Source: Mesorhizobium sp. M4B.F.Ca.ET.203.01.1.1
GTDB lineage: Bacteria; Pseudomonadota; Alphaproteobacteria; Rhizobiales; Rhizobiaceae
Direction: 5' to 3'
Length of the DNA: 64,000 bases
Assembly (NCBI RefSeq): GCF_004791025.1
Contig: NZ_SRUO01000003.1
Location: 434,001 to 498,000 of the forward strand
Position 1 is the first letter of the stretch, and every line of letters starts with the position of its first letter. This document shows, piece after piece, positions 18,416-27,794 of this stretch. The notes beneath the pieces are model-generated. The model saw only the letters and a program-made list of their open reading frames with translations. It was not told where the DNA came from and made no database searches. Made by a program: the position numbers and the translations under genes.

Positions 18416-19860
18416 TGTTCAACTCCTTCGGCCGTTGCGCTGGCCGTATCTTCATGCCTGTGTGCCGCGAGCGGCTCGGAACGTTCGAAATTGGCGCCGG
18501 CGACCGCGTCGCCGATGATGGTCATCACCGGGCCGGAGAGATCGGCGCGGGCCTCCAGCGAAGGCAGATCGGCGAGCGTGCCGTGGAAGCGGCGGCGGTT
18601 GCCGAGGCTGGCGTTCTCGACCACGGCGACCGCGGTGTCGGGCGACAGGCCCGCCTCGATCAGTCGGCCGGCGACTTCGGCCGCGACCGAGCGGCCCATA
18701 TAGACGGCGACGGTGGCGCCGGAGATGGCGAGCTTGGCCCAGTCGGGCAGCGAATTGCCCTTCAGGTCATGGCCGGTCGTGAACACCAGCGAGGACGACA
18801 CGCCGCGCAGCGTCAGCGGCAGTTCGAAATCGGCGGCGGCGGCAAAGGCCGCGGTGACGCCGGGAACCACCTCATAGGCGATGCCGGCATCGCGAAGTGC
18901 CGCCATTTCCTCGCCGGCGCGGCCGAACACCAGCGGGTCGCCCGACTTCAGCCGCACGACGCGCTTGCCCTCGCGGCCAAGCTCGACGAGCAGCACGTTG
19001 ATCTCTTCCTGGCTCTTGGAATGGCAGCCCTTGCGCTTGCCGACCGGCAGGCGCTCGGCATCGCGGCGGCCCATGGCGACGATCGCTTCCGGCACCAGCG
19101 CGTCATGGACGATGACGTCGGCTTCCATCAGCAGGCGATGCGCCCTGAGCGTCAGCAGATCCTCGGCGCCCGGACCGGCGCCGACCAGCGCGATGTGGCC
19201 CGAGGCCGGCGCGTCGGAGACAAGCAGCTCGACGGCGGCATCATGCGCCCTCGCAAACTCGCCCGCCTCGACGGCTCGCGCCGGCGCGCCGGCGAAGAAA
19301 TCGCGCCAGAAGCGGCGGCGGCCGGTGCCCTTCGGCAGCCGCTCGGCGGCGCCCCGGAAGGACGCGGCAAGCGTGGCCAGCGCGCCGAGCGACGGCGACA
19401 GCATGCGATCGATGCGGCCGCGCAGCATCTGCGCAAGCACCGGGCCGGCGCCTTCGGTGCCGATGGCGATGGCGACCGGCGCGCGGTTGACCAGCGCTGG
19501 CGTGAAGAAATCGCAAAGCTCTGGCCGGTCGACCGCGTTGACCGGAATGCTCAAGCGGCGCGCATCCTCGGCAACGCGGCGGTCGAGCGCCTCGTCGCCG
19601 CTGGCGGCGAACACCATGGCCGCGCCTTCGAGATGCGCAGCCTCATAGGCGGCGGCGACATGGACAGCACCGGTCGCGGCAATGAAAGACAGCAGCTCGG
19701 CTTCGGCGGTTTGCGCTATGATGCGCAGCACCGCGCTCGACTGGCCGACGAGCCGCGCCTTGGCCAGCGCCGCCTCGCCGCCGCCGACAATGGCCACGGC
19801 TTCGCCCTCGACCCGCATGAAGACGGGGAAAGCGTTGAGCTTGGCATTGGCCTGCGGCAT
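18412..19860 (-). CDS. cysG: Siroheme synthase, trifunctional CysG
   Basis: A 482-residue fusion. The N-terminal half is precorrin-2 dehydrogenase/ferrochelatase (FPVFMRVEGEAVAIVGGGEA, then FFTPALVNRAPVAIAIGTEG). The C-terminal half is uroporphyrinogen-III C-methyltransferase with HIALVGAGPGAEDLLTLRA, VVRLKSGDPLVFGRAGEEM and YEVVPGVTAAFAAAA. It converts uroporphyrinogen III to siroheme, the cofactor of the CysI two genes downstream. I took MPQANAKLNAFPVFMRVEGE (19860) as the start; the frame is open to 19965. First gene of the leftward cys operon. Confidence 0.93.
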   Translation of the reverse strand: MPQANAKLNAFPVFMRVEGEAVAIVGGGEAALAKARLVGQSSAVLRIIAQTAEAELLSFIAATGAVHVAAAYEAAHLEGAAMVFAASGDEALDRRVAEDARRLSIPVNAVDRPELCDFFTPALVNRAPVAIAIGTEGAGPVLAQMLRGRIDRMLSPSLGALATLAASFRGAAERLPKGTGRRRFWRDFFAGAPARAVEAGEFARAHDAAVELLVSDAPASGHIALVGAGPGAEDLLTLRAHRLLMEADVIVHDALVPEAIVAMGRRDAERLPVGKRKGCHSKSQEEINVLLVELGREGKRVVRLKSGDPLVFGRAGEEMAALRDAGIAYEVVPGVTAAFAAAADFELPLTLRGVSSSLVFTTGHDLKGNSLPDWAKLAISGATVAVYMGRSVAAEVAGRLIEAGLSPDTAVAVVENASLGNRRRFHGTLADLPSLEARADLSGPVMTIIGDAVAGANFERSEPLAAHRHEDTASATAEGVEQ

Positions 19861-20086
19861 GGCGAGCAGATTCCTGAGCAATTTGGCAGTTTTACGCGCG
19901 GGCGTGAAAAACCAGAAGCAAAGCACTCGCGCATCCCGCGATGGCAGGCAATCGCTTTTTCGCAAGCGCGAAGAGCAGGAGAAAAAAATTCCACATCCGG
20001 GAGAGGATCGGATTGAAGCCGCTGTTGCGGGCCCTGATCTCAGGCGTTTTTAGCTGCAAATACTCCACGCTGCAAAACAGATTTTT

Positions 20087-20109
20087 CTAAATTCTACCAA
20101 TTTAGTAGA
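20087..20109. promoter_or_regulatory. Palindromic operator candidate between cysG and the host-attachment gene
   Basis: In the 408-bp gap upstream of cysG (19861-20268), two overlapping palindromes occur: CTAAATT-ctacc-AATTTAG (20087-20105, perfect arms) and TCTAC-N7-GTAGA (20093-20109). This AT-rich site stands out in a GC-rich gap and lies about 230 bases before cysG and 160 before the divergent gene. It may bind a cysteine or iron-sulfur regulator; the protein is unknown. I see nothing else of note in the gap. Confidence 0.5.
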
Positions 20110-20268
20110 TTAAGGCCGCAAAGATCGTCGCGGGCTTGCACGCTACGTTGGATGAGCGCCACAACGATATCGGAACATTCCTGCTTGAGCGGGCGTTTGC
20201 CATACGGACCCGCCCCGGCCTGCCGGCCGCGAACGGTTCGCAACACAGCAAAAGCAGGAGGAGCCCGT

Positions 20269-20718
20269 ATGAGCAATGTCACGCTGAAACATGGCCTTTG
20301 GATCGTGGTCGCCGATGGCGAAAAAGCGCTGTTCCTGCGCAATGAAGGCAACACCCGCAATCCGGACCTGCAGGTCGTGCAGGAGATGGAGCAGGAGAAC
20401 CCCGCCACGCGCGAGCAGGGCAGCGACCGCCCCGGCCGCTACAATGACGGGCCGTCCATCCATCGCAGTGCGGTCGAGGACACCGACTGGCATCGTATCG
20501 GCAAGGAGCGCTTCGCCGACGACATTGCCGAACGGCTCTATGGGCTCGCCAATCGCGGCGCCTTCAAGGAGATCGTGCTGATCGCGCCGCCGCTGGTGCT
20601 GGGCGAAATGCGCCGGAAGCTCCACAAGCTTGTCGGCGACAGGGTGACGGTGGAAATTCCAAAGACGCTGACCAACCACACCATCCCTGAGATCGAAAGC
20701 CTGCTCCAGGCAGCCTGA
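20269..20718 (+). CDS. Host attachment family protein
   Basis: A 149-residue soluble protein beginning MSNVTLKHGLWIVVADGEKA and ending with PPLVLGEMRRKLHKLVGDRV and HTIPEIESLLQ. This matches the Host_attach family, named after an Agrobacterium protein linked to plant attachment and resembling part of the eRF1/Pelota-like fold. The biochemical role is not established. AGGAGGAG six bases upstream fixes the start. It is divergent from cysG and followed by a 167-bp gap without a gene. Confidence 0.8.
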   Translation: MSNVTLKHGLWIVVADGEKALFLRNEGNTRNPDLQVVQEMEQENPATREQGSDRPGRYNDGPSIHRSAVEDTDWHRIGKERFADDIAERLYGLANRGAFKEIVLIAPPLVLGEMRRKLHKLVGDRVTVEIPKTLTNHTIPEIESLLQAA

Positions 20719-20885
20719 CGGCGCCCGCAAGCGCAATCCGCCCTTCGCCCGGCATTCGTGCGCCTTTGCCTTTCGATTTCACGGCTTTACGGGTTGCCTC
20801 GCGGCCATGCCTCCCCCCATATTGCAACGGGCGGCGGCCGCGGGGCGGCCCTATCGTGATTTTTTCGAAAGGCGCTCCATAGACA

Positions 20886-22694
20886 ATGCCGCATGACACG
20901 CCCCTTATCGCCACCATCGTCGCCGGTCTGGGGCTGGCTTTCATCTTCGGCGCGCTCGCCAACCGTTTCCGCATCCCGCCGCTGGTCGGCTATCTCGTGG
21001 CCGGCGTCCTGGTCGGGCCGAACACGCCGGGCTTCGTCGCCGACGCAAGCCTGGCCACCGAGCTTGCCGAGATCGGCGTCATCCTGCTGATGTTCGGCGT
21101 CGGCCTGCATTTCTCGCTGAAGGACCTTCTCTCCGTCCGCGCCATCGCCGTGCCCGGCGCCATCGTCCAGATCGGCTTTGCCACGCTGCTCGGCGTCGGC
21201 CTTGCCTGGCTGCTCGGCTGGTCGGTGGGCGCCGGGCTGGTCTTCGGCCTGGCATTGTCCGTCGCCTCGACGGTGGTGCTGCTGCGCGCTTTGCAGGAAC
21301 GGCGGCTGATCGAGACCGAACGCGGCCGTATCGCCGTCGGCTGGCTGATCGTCGAGGACCTTGCCATGGTGCTGGCGCTGGTGCTCTTGCCGGCGCTGGC
21401 CGGCGTGCTCGGCGGCGTGCCGCAGGCCGACGACCATGCCAGCCTGCTGGCGCTGCCGGCCAGCTACGGCATCTGGGGCGTCGTCGGCGTCACGCTGGCG
21501 AAGGTGGTGGCTTTCGTCGTCGTCATGCTGGTGGTCGGCCGCCGCGTCATCCCCTGGATCCTGCATTATGTCGCCCATACCGGGTCGCGCGAGCTGTTCC
21601 GGCTGGCGGTGCTGGCGATTGCGTTGGGCGTCGCCTTCGGGGCAGCGAAACTGTTCGGCGTATCGCTGGCGCTGGGCGCCTTCTTCGCCGGCATGATCAT
21701 GAGCGAATCCGAGCTAAGCCATCGGGCAGCCGAGGAATCGCTGCCGCTGCGCGATGCCTTCTCGGTGCTGTTCTTCGTCTCGGTCGGCATGCTGTTCGAC
21801 CCGTTCAGCCTGGTCAGCAATGGCTGGCCGATCCTGGCGACGCTGGCCATCATCGTCATCGGCAAGTCGCTGGCCGCCTTCGTCATCGTCCTCGCCTTCC
21901 GCTATCCGGTAGCGACAGCGCTGATGATCTCGGCCAGCCTTGCCCAGATCGGCGAATTTTCCTTCATCCTCGCCGAGCTCGGCGTCGGCCTGAAACTCCT
22001 GCCCGAACAGGGGCGCGACCTGATCCTCGCCGGCGCCATCCTGTCGATCCTGCTCAATCCGCTGATGTTCCTGGCCATCGACTGGATGACACCGTGGCTG
22101 GAGGCGCGCTCGGCCAAGGCATCGCCGCCGGAAGAGGCAAGGCCGATCGGCCCGGCGACCGAGCCCGGCCAGGTGGCTTCGGTGACGGCTTCACGGCAAA
22201 AGCAAGACGGCCCGCCGCCAAGAACCGCGCTTACCGGCCATTCCATCCTGATCGGCTACGGCCGTGTCGGCAGCCTCGTCGGCGCGGCGCTGAAACAGGC
22301 CGCCCTGCCCTTTCTGGTCATCGAGGACGCTGACAAGGCGCTGGCCAGGCTCAAGGCCGAAGGCATCGAGACCGTGTCGGGCAACGCCGCCAATGGCGAG
22401 GTCTTCGCCGCAGCCAATCCGGAGGCGGCAAAACGGCTGATCCTGGCCATCCCCAACGCTTTCGAGGCCGGCCAGGTCGTGCAGCGCGCCCGCGCCGCCA
22501 ACCCCGGCATCAACGTCATAGCCCGCGCCCATTCCGATGCCGAGGTCGAGCATCTCAGGGGGCTCGGCGCCGACACCGTGATCATGGGCGAGCGCGAGAT
22601 CGCGCGCGGCATCGTCGAGGTGGTGACGGGTACGGCATCCGCTGGGTTGGAAGAGGTCGCCCTCGCCCCGGAGATCAAACCGCAAGCCGTTTGA
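20886..22694 (+). CDS. CPA2-family cation:proton antiporter with RCK domain (YbaL/Kef type)
   Basis: A 602-residue membrane antiporter. The first 400 residues contain about 12 helices of the Na+/H+ exchanger fold, opening with FRIPPLVGYLVAGVLVGPNT and including EIGVILLMFGVGLHFSLKDL. After a hydrophilic linker comes a TrkA-N/RCK nucleotide-binding domain near 455-570 (HSILIGYGRVGSLVGAALKQ, then FLVIEDADKALARLKAEGIE). It probably exports K+ or Na+ against protons under stress. No KefF/KefG-type ancillary gene is adjacent, fitting the YbaL branch. Confidence 0.9.
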   Translation: MPHDTPLIATIVAGLGLAFIFGALANRFRIPPLVGYLVAGVLVGPNTPGFVADASLATELAEIGVILLMFGVGLHFSLKDLLSVRAIAVPGAIVQIGFATLLGVGLAWLLGWSVGAGLVFGLALSVASTVVLLRALQERRLIETERGRIAVGWLIVEDLAMVLALVLLPALAGVLGGVPQADDHASLLALPASYGIWGVVGVTLAKVVAFVVVMLVVGRRVIPWILHYVAHTGSRELFRLAVLAIALGVAFGAAKLFGVSLALGAFFAGMIMSESELSHRAAEESLPLRDAFSVLFFVSVGMLFDPFSLVSNGWPILATLAIIVIGKSLAAFVIVLAFRYPVATALMISASLAQIGEFSFILAELGVGLKLLPEQGRDLILAGAILSILLNPLMFLAIDWMTPWLEARSAKASPPEEARPIGPATEPGQVASVTASRQKQDGPPPRTALTGHSILIGYGRVGSLVGAALKQAALPFLVIEDADKALARLKAEGIETVSGNAANGEVFAAANPEAAKRLILAIPNAFEAGQVVQRARAANPGINVIARAHSDAEVEHLRGLGADTVIMGEREIARGIVEVVTGTASAGLEEVALAPEIKPQAV

Positions 22695-22723
22695 GTTGCG
22701 CGTCCACGCACCAGCCGGGTTGA

Positions 22724-23530
22724 TCAAGCGACAAATGCGGAGCCTCCGTTTTGCGCGATATCGCTGAGATATTTTGCCGGCGGCTTGCCCAGCGCCTTCT
22801 TGAACATGGTGATAAACGCCGTGACGGATTCATAGCCGAGATCGCCCGAGACCTGCTGCACGCTGGCGCCTGAGGCGAGTTCGCGCAGCGCCACGATCAG
22901 GTGCAGCTGCTGGCGCCAACGCCCGAAGGTCAGCCCTGTTTCCTTCACGACGAGGCGCGCCAGGCTGCTTTCGCTGAGCGCCACGCGGCTTGCCCATTCC
23001 GCAAGCGTGCTGCGGTCGGCGGGATCATCCGCCAACGCCTCGGCGATCCGCCGCAAGCGCGGCTCGGCCGAAATCGGCAGGTGCAATTGCTGGACAGGCA
23101 TGCGCGGCAGTTCGGCAAGCAGAATCCCTCCCAGGAAACCGCATCGTGCGTCCTCCGGCGCGCATTCCGACAGGTCGATGATCAGCTCGCGCAGCAGCGG
23201 CGAGATCGAAAGCGTGCAGCACCGGTCCGGCAGGTCGGCGGCGCCCGGCTCGAGATAAACGAAGAAAATCCGCGCATTGGCGGTCGCGATGTTGCTGTGC
23301 TGCATGCCACCGGGGAGCCACACGGCGCAATGCGGCGGCACCATCCAAAGGCCGCTGGCAACCCGACAGGTGACGCCGCCGCCCAGCGCGAAGACGAGTT
23401 GGCCCTTGCGGTGCCAGTGGTCGGCCACCTCCGCCCTGGTCTCCGGTACATCGACGCGCACGGCGATTGCCGGCGCGAGAACGTCGTCGACATCGAAATC
23501 GAGCCATGGGTAGCGTAGTGGCTGTCTCAT
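22724..23530 (-). CDS. AraC family transcriptional regulator
   Basis: A 268-residue regulator with an N-terminal cupin-like sensor (about 1-130; KGQLVFALGGGVTCRVASGL, WMVPPHCAVWLPGGMQHSN) and a C-terminal double HTH (about 165-262; LALSESSLARLVVKETGLTF-like first helix pair, then SVQQVSGDLGYESVTAFITM, FKKALGKPPAKYL). It is divergent from a frameshifted oxidoreductase 140 bases away, its likely target. A GATCAA/TTGATC inverted pair lies in that gap, of uncertain meaning. Confidence 0.9.
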   Translation of the reverse strand: MRQPLRYPWLDFDVDDVLAPAIAVRVDVPETRAEVADHWHRKGQLVFALGGGVTCRVASGLWMVPPHCAVWLPGGMQHSNIATANARIFFVYLEPGAADLPDRCCTLSISPLLRELIIDLSECAPEDARCGFLGGILLAELPRMPVQQLHLPISAEPRLRRIAEALADDPADRSTLAEWASRVALSESSLARLVVKETGLTFGRWRQQLHLIVALRELASGASVQQVSGDLGYESVTAFITMFKKALGKPPAKYLSDIAQNGGSAFVA

Positions 23531-23670
23531 GATTGACTGCTTTTAGCGATCAAGTGCTGTTATAGCTAAATTCTTTGATCTTGGGAGTCGATTAGGTTCC
23601 GGTCTGCGCATGGCGATCGCGTTGACGCCGCGCGCCCAACGCCGGCTTGGTCCAGGAAGGTAAGAACCCC

Positions 23671-24583
23671 ATGCTCGCCCTCGTCATGTCTCCCGACAGT
23701 ACCGCCGGACTGAGGCTCGCCAAGGTCGAGGACCCTCGGCCCTTGGCGAACGAGGCGCTTGTCGCGGTCCACGCAACCTCGCTGAACCGCGGTGAGCTGC
23801 GCCTCCTCGCCATACGTCCGAATGGCTGGATACCCGGCCAGGACATCGTCGGGGTCGTCGAACGGGCAGCAGCCGATGGTTCGGGGCCTGCCGTGGGCAC
23901 CCGGGTCGTGGCTTTGGTCGACGAGCACGGCTGGGCCGAACGTGTCGCCGTGCCGACCGACCGTCTCGCCGTCCTGCCGGATGGCGTCAATTTCGGTTCC
24001 GCGGCCACGCTGCCGGTCGCCGGCACGACGGCGCTGAGAACGTTGCGCCATGGCGGTGACCTCGCCGGCCAGCAGGTTCTGATCACCGGCGCAAGCGGTG
24101 CGGTCGGTCGTTTCCAGATCCAGATCGCCCTGCGCCTCGGTGACGGCGATAGCCGCCGCCCGGCATGAAGAAGACCTGAGTGGGCTGGGAGCCGGGCGGG
24201 TCGTCGACTCGATCGCGCGGGCCGAGGGGCCGTTCTCGCTGATCACCGAGTCGGTCGGCGGCACAAGCCTTGCGCACGCGATCGAACGCGTCGCGCCTGG
24301 CGGCACGATCGTCATGTTCGGTTCAAGCAGCGGCGAACTGACGCCCGTCGGATTTCGCCAGTTCGTTCCAGGCCATGAAGGGGCGAGGCTTCAGACCTTC
24401 GCCTACTATACGTCCGGTCCAGCCATCGGCACCGACATCGCCACGCTGCTCGCTTTGGTCGCGGCTGGCCGGTTGGAAACCCGCGTCGCCTTGACTGTGC
24501 CGTGGACAGACATCGGCCAGGCGCTGGACGCCCTGCGACAGCGCAGTTTCAGCGGCAAGGCCGTTCTCACCATGACCGGATGA
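23671..24583 (+). pseudogene. Zinc-type alcohol dehydrogenase / quinone oxidoreductase, frameshifted
   Basis: Two overlapping frames together make one MDR oxidoreductase of about 300 residues. The first part (from ATG 23671 behind AGGAAGG) has the GroES-like domain and the start of the cofactor fold, LITGASGAVGRFQIQIALRL, but shifts at about 24143 and stops near 24168. The second frame resumes with VTAIAAARHEEDLSGLGAGR and runs to a normal end with SFSGKAVLTMTG. The break lies right after the second Rossmann strand begins, so a few bases are lost or gained. It is a decayed gene or a sequencing error. Confidence 0.8.
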
Positions 24584-24602
24584 GCAGTCCTGAGTCAGCC
24601 GT

Positions 24603-25352
24603 TCAGACGTGCTGACCGCCATTGATGTGGATCTCCGAGCCGGTGACGTAGGACGCCTGCCCGGAGCACAGGAAGAAGATGATGTCGGCCACCTCCGCCG
24701 TGGCGCCGAGGCGTCTGAGCGGGATCGTCTCGACGATCTTGTCGGTGCCCGGCGACAGGATAGCGGTGTCGATCTCGCCCGGCGCGATGGCGTTGACGCG
24801 GATGCCGTGCGGGCCGAAATCATGCGCCATCTCGCGCGTCAGCGAACCCAGTGCCGCCTTCGATGTTGCGTAAGCCGTGCCGGCGAAGGGATGCACACGG
24901 GTGCCGGCGATCGAGGTGACGTTGACGATCGAGCCCTTCGCCTGGGCCAGTTCCTTGAACAGGCCCCTGGCCAGCATGATCGGCGCGAAGAAATTGACCT
25001 GGAACACGTCACGCCAGACATGCATCGGCGTGTCGATCGAGTTCATCCGGCTGCCGTCCTTCAGCTTCGGCGAGATGCCGGCATTGTTGACCAGCGCGTT
25101 GAGCTGGCCGCCATGCGCCTCCAGCCGGTGGCGGATCTCAGAGACGGCGATGCCGACATCCTCCTGGTCGGCGAGATCGACCTTGATGTGGTCCTCCGGC
25201 CCCGCCGGCCAGGGACAGTCCTCGGCAAAAGCCTGGCGCGAGCAGGTGATGACGCGCCAGCCCTCACGCGAGAAGCGCTTCACCGTCGCATGGCCGATGC
25301 CCCGGCTGGCACCGGTCAGCACGATGGTTTTTCTTGTATCGGTCTCGGCCAT
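24603..25352 (-). CDS. SDR family NAD(P)-dependent oxidoreductase
   Basis: A 249-residue classical short-chain dehydrogenase. The cofactor loop is TGASRGIGHATVKRF, the structural NNAGISPK follows, the catalytic Ser is in NVTSIAG and the Tyr/Lys pair is in YATSKAALGSL; the C-terminus ends SEIHINGGQHV. Substrate unknown. The start MAETDTRKTIVLTG at 25352 fits the family; longer open frame upstream only overlaps the penicillin-binding protein gene. The gene is 64 bases downstream of that gene on the same strand. Confidence 0.9.
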   Translation of the reverse strand: MAETDTRKTIVLTGASRGIGHATVKRFSREGWRVITCSRQAFAEDCPWPAGPEDHIKVDLADQEDVGIAVSEIRHRLEAHGGQLNALVNNAGISPKLKDGSRMNSIDTPMHVWRDVFQVNFFAPIMLARGLFKELAQAKGSIVNVTSIAGTRVHPFAGTAYATSKAALGSLTREMAHDFGPHGIRVNAIAPGEIDTAILSPGTDKIVETIPLRRLGATAEVADIIFFLCSGQASYVTGSEIHINGGQHV

Positions 25353-25416
25353 ATCGCGGTCTCCGGCCGGACATGTAGCCGAAGGCGCAAGCCATGGCGA
25401 GAGGCGATGTTGCCGC

Positions 25417-27672
25417 TCAACCGCCGGTGAGGATGTCGAGGATCGAGGTCTGCCGCTTTTTCGTCGGGCCGCCGACATTGCCAGGCGGCACCGGATGGCC
25501 GACCGAGGCTGTCGTCCCGCCGTCGCCCGGCATGTCGAACCCGTCGGCATCGACCGTCTCGGCCGGCCTGGACGGTCGCGCCGGGCGTGCGGGCGCCTGG
25601 GCGGACTGGGATTGACCGACCGCCGCCTGCGGCATCGGCGCCGGCTGGCCGGCATCGGCCGAGGGTATCTCGTCGGGCACGACGGTGTCGGACGGCGTCG
25701 ACTTCCAGGTTCCGGGCAGCGGCCGGACCGGCACGCCCTCATGCGCGGCGACCATGAATTCATGCCAGGCCTGCGCCGGCAGCGCGCCGCCGGTGACCTT
25801 CTTCATCGCGCTGCCGTCGTCATTGCCGAACCACACGCCGGTGGTGAGGTTGGCGGTGTAGCCGACGAACCAGGCGTCGCGCGAATTCTGGCTGGTGCCG
25901 GTCTTGCCGGCCGAGGGCCAGGCGAAGGCCGCCTTCTTGGCGGTGCCGATCTCGACCGTGCCGGTCATCATCGAGTTCATCATGCCGACGATCTCTTGCT
26001 TGACGACACGCGGCGCGCTGCCGCCATTGTTGTCGTAGAGCACCTTGCCATCGGTCGTCGTCACGCGGCGGATGAAATGGATGTCCGGCTTGAAGCCGCC
26101 ATTGGCGAACGGCACATAGGCCGAGGTCAGCTCCAGCGGCGTCACTTCCGACGTGCCGAGCGCGATCGAGGTGTTCGACTGCAGGTCGGACTGGATGCCC
26201 ATGCGGTGCGCGGCTTCCACCACCGCGTCCGGCCCGACCTCCATGGTGAGCTGGGCGGCGACCGAGTTAAGCGATTTCGCCAGCGCCGTCGCCAGCGTCA
26301 CCTTGCCGTAGTACTTGCCGCCGTAATTGTCGGGCGTCCATTTGCCGATCTTGATCGGCGCGTCGTTGCGCACGCTGTCCGGCGTGCGGCCGGCCTCGAG
26401 CGCTGCCATGTAGACAAAGGGCTTGAAGGCCGAGCCCGGCTGGCGGCGCGCTTCCGAGGCGCGGTCGAACTGGCTGGTCGAATAGTCGTAGCCGCCGACC
26501 ATGGCGCGCACGGCGCCGGAATCGTCGATCGACACCAGCGCGCCCTGCGTGACGTTGAGCTTCTTGCCGCTCTCGTCGATCAGCCGCCGGATCGACTGTT
26601 CGGCGAGCTTCTGCAGGGTGAGATCGACCGTGGTGTCGACGACGATATCGCCGCGCACGTCGCCGATCAGGTCGGGCAGTTCGCCCATGACGGTGTCCGC
26701 GACATAGTTTTCCGAACCGGTCCAGTAGGACGGCGCGCGCGTCGCCGGCGCGCTCATCGCGCTCGTCAGTTCCTTGGCGCCGATCTTGCCGGAATCGCGC
26801 ATGGCGGCGAGCACCAGTTGCGCGCGCTCCTCGGCCGCCTTCGGGTCGCGCGCCGGCGACAGCCGCGACGGCGCCTTGAGCAGGCCGGCCAGGAGCGCTG
26901 CCTCGGAGAGCGTCACGTCGCGCGCGCTCTTGCCGAAATAGCGCCGCGAGGCCGCTTCGACGCCATAGGCGCCGGAGCCGAAATAGACCCGGTTGAGGTA
27001 CATTTCGAGGATCTGGTCCTTGGTATGCTTATGCTCGAGCCACAGCGCCAGGAGCACTTCCTGCACCTTGCGCTCCAGCGTGCGGTCGGGCGTCAGGAAC
27101 AGGTTCTTGGCCAGCTGCTGCGTCAGCGTCGAGCCGCCCTGCGAGAAGTGCCCGCCAAGCACATTGGTGACCATGGCGCGCGTCAGCCCGATCGGATCGA
27201 TGCCGAAATGCGAATAGAAGCGACGGTCCTCGATGGCGACGACGGCCTCGGGGATGTAGGGCGACATCTCATGCAGGCCGACGGCCTCGCCGCCGCTCAT
27301 GCCGCGATTGGCGATAAGCTGTCCATCGACCGAGACGATCTTGATGTTGGGCGCGCGGTCGGGGATCGACCATGTAGTCGCCGCCGGCATCTTGGCGCCG
27401 TAATAGACGACGATGCCGGCCACCGCGATGCCGCCCCAGATGGCCAGCACGAAGCACCAGTAGGCCAGCCGGGCGAGAATGCCGAACAGGCCGCGCCGGC
27501 TGCGGTCGCGCCCGCGCCGCGACGACTTCCTGGCCGGTTTGCGTCTGGCGGCGGATTTGCGACTGCCCGGCACGACGCGATCCTCCTCGCTCACCGAGAA
27601 CCCGGCCGGGGATTTCGCCTGGGGCGGCCCGTCGAAGCTCGGTTCGATGCGACTGTCTCTGCGGTTCGCCAT
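25417..27672 (-). CDS. Class A penicillin-binding protein (PBP1A type)
   Basis: A 751-residue bifunctional peptidoglycan synthase. A basic cytoplasmic N-terminus and one transmembrane helix (about 50-75) anchor it. The GT51 glycosyltransferase follows with AIEDRRFYSHFGIDPIGLTR and GGSTLTQQLAKNLFL, then a transpeptidase with the SxxK serine in PGSAFKPFVYMA, SLNS and KTGTS. The tail after about residue 690 is Pro/Ala-rich and probably disordered. It polymerises and cross-links murein in the periplasm. Confidence 0.94.
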   Translation of the reverse strand: MANRRDSRIEPSFDGPPQAKSPAGFSVSEEDRVVPGSRKSAARRKPARKSSRRGRDRSRRGLFGILARLAYWCFVLAIWGGIAVAGIVVYYGAKMPAATTWSIPDRAPNIKIVSVDGQLIANRGMSGGEAVGLHEMSPYIPEAVVAIEDRRFYSHFGIDPIGLTRAMVTNVLGGHFSQGGSTLTQQLAKNLFLTPDRTLERKVQEVLLALWLEHKHTKDQILEMYLNRVYFGSGAYGVEAASRRYFGKSARDVTLSEAALLAGLLKAPSRLSPARDPKAAEERAQLVLAAMRDSGKIGAKELTSAMSAPATRAPSYWTGSENYVADTVMGELPDLIGDVRGDIVVDTTVDLTLQKLAEQSIRRLIDESGKKLNVTQGALVSIDDSGAVRAMVGGYDYSTSQFDRASEARRQPGSAFKPFVYMAALEAGRTPDSVRNDAPIKIGKWTPDNYGGKYYGKVTLATALAKSLNSVAAQLTMEVGPDAVVEAAHRMGIQSDLQSNTSIALGTSEVTPLELTSAYVPFANGGFKPDIHFIRRVTTTDGKVLYDNNGGSAPRVVKQEIVGMMNSMMTGTVEIGTAKKAAFAWPSAGKTGTSQNSRDAWFVGYTANLTTGVWFGNDDGSAMKKVTGGALPAQAWHEFMVAAHEGVPVRPLPGTWKSTPSDTVVPDEIPSADAGQPAPMPQAAVGQSQSAQAPARPARPSRPAETVDADGFDMPGDGGTTASVGHPVPPGNVGGPTKKRQTSILDILTGG

Positions 27673-27794
27673 GCGCTTCGCTTAATGTCCCGGTGCTAAT
27701 GGCGCTCGGGTGCAGACTAGATGCGGCGATTTAAGGGCGCGTTAAAGCAGGGTTTATGCACCCTTTTGAAATTCCTTACGATTTTCTAAATCCG

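Noticed and set aside
18415..20016. A 533-codon rightward frame opposite cysG
   Set aside because: It shadows cysG and continues into the intergenic gap; its residues are those expected from GC-rich antisense codons.
24877..27699. A 940-codon rightward open frame opposite the penicillin-binding protein
   Set aside because: Composition is Arg/Gly/His-rich as expected of a shadow frame; the opposite strand encodes a complete PBP1A.
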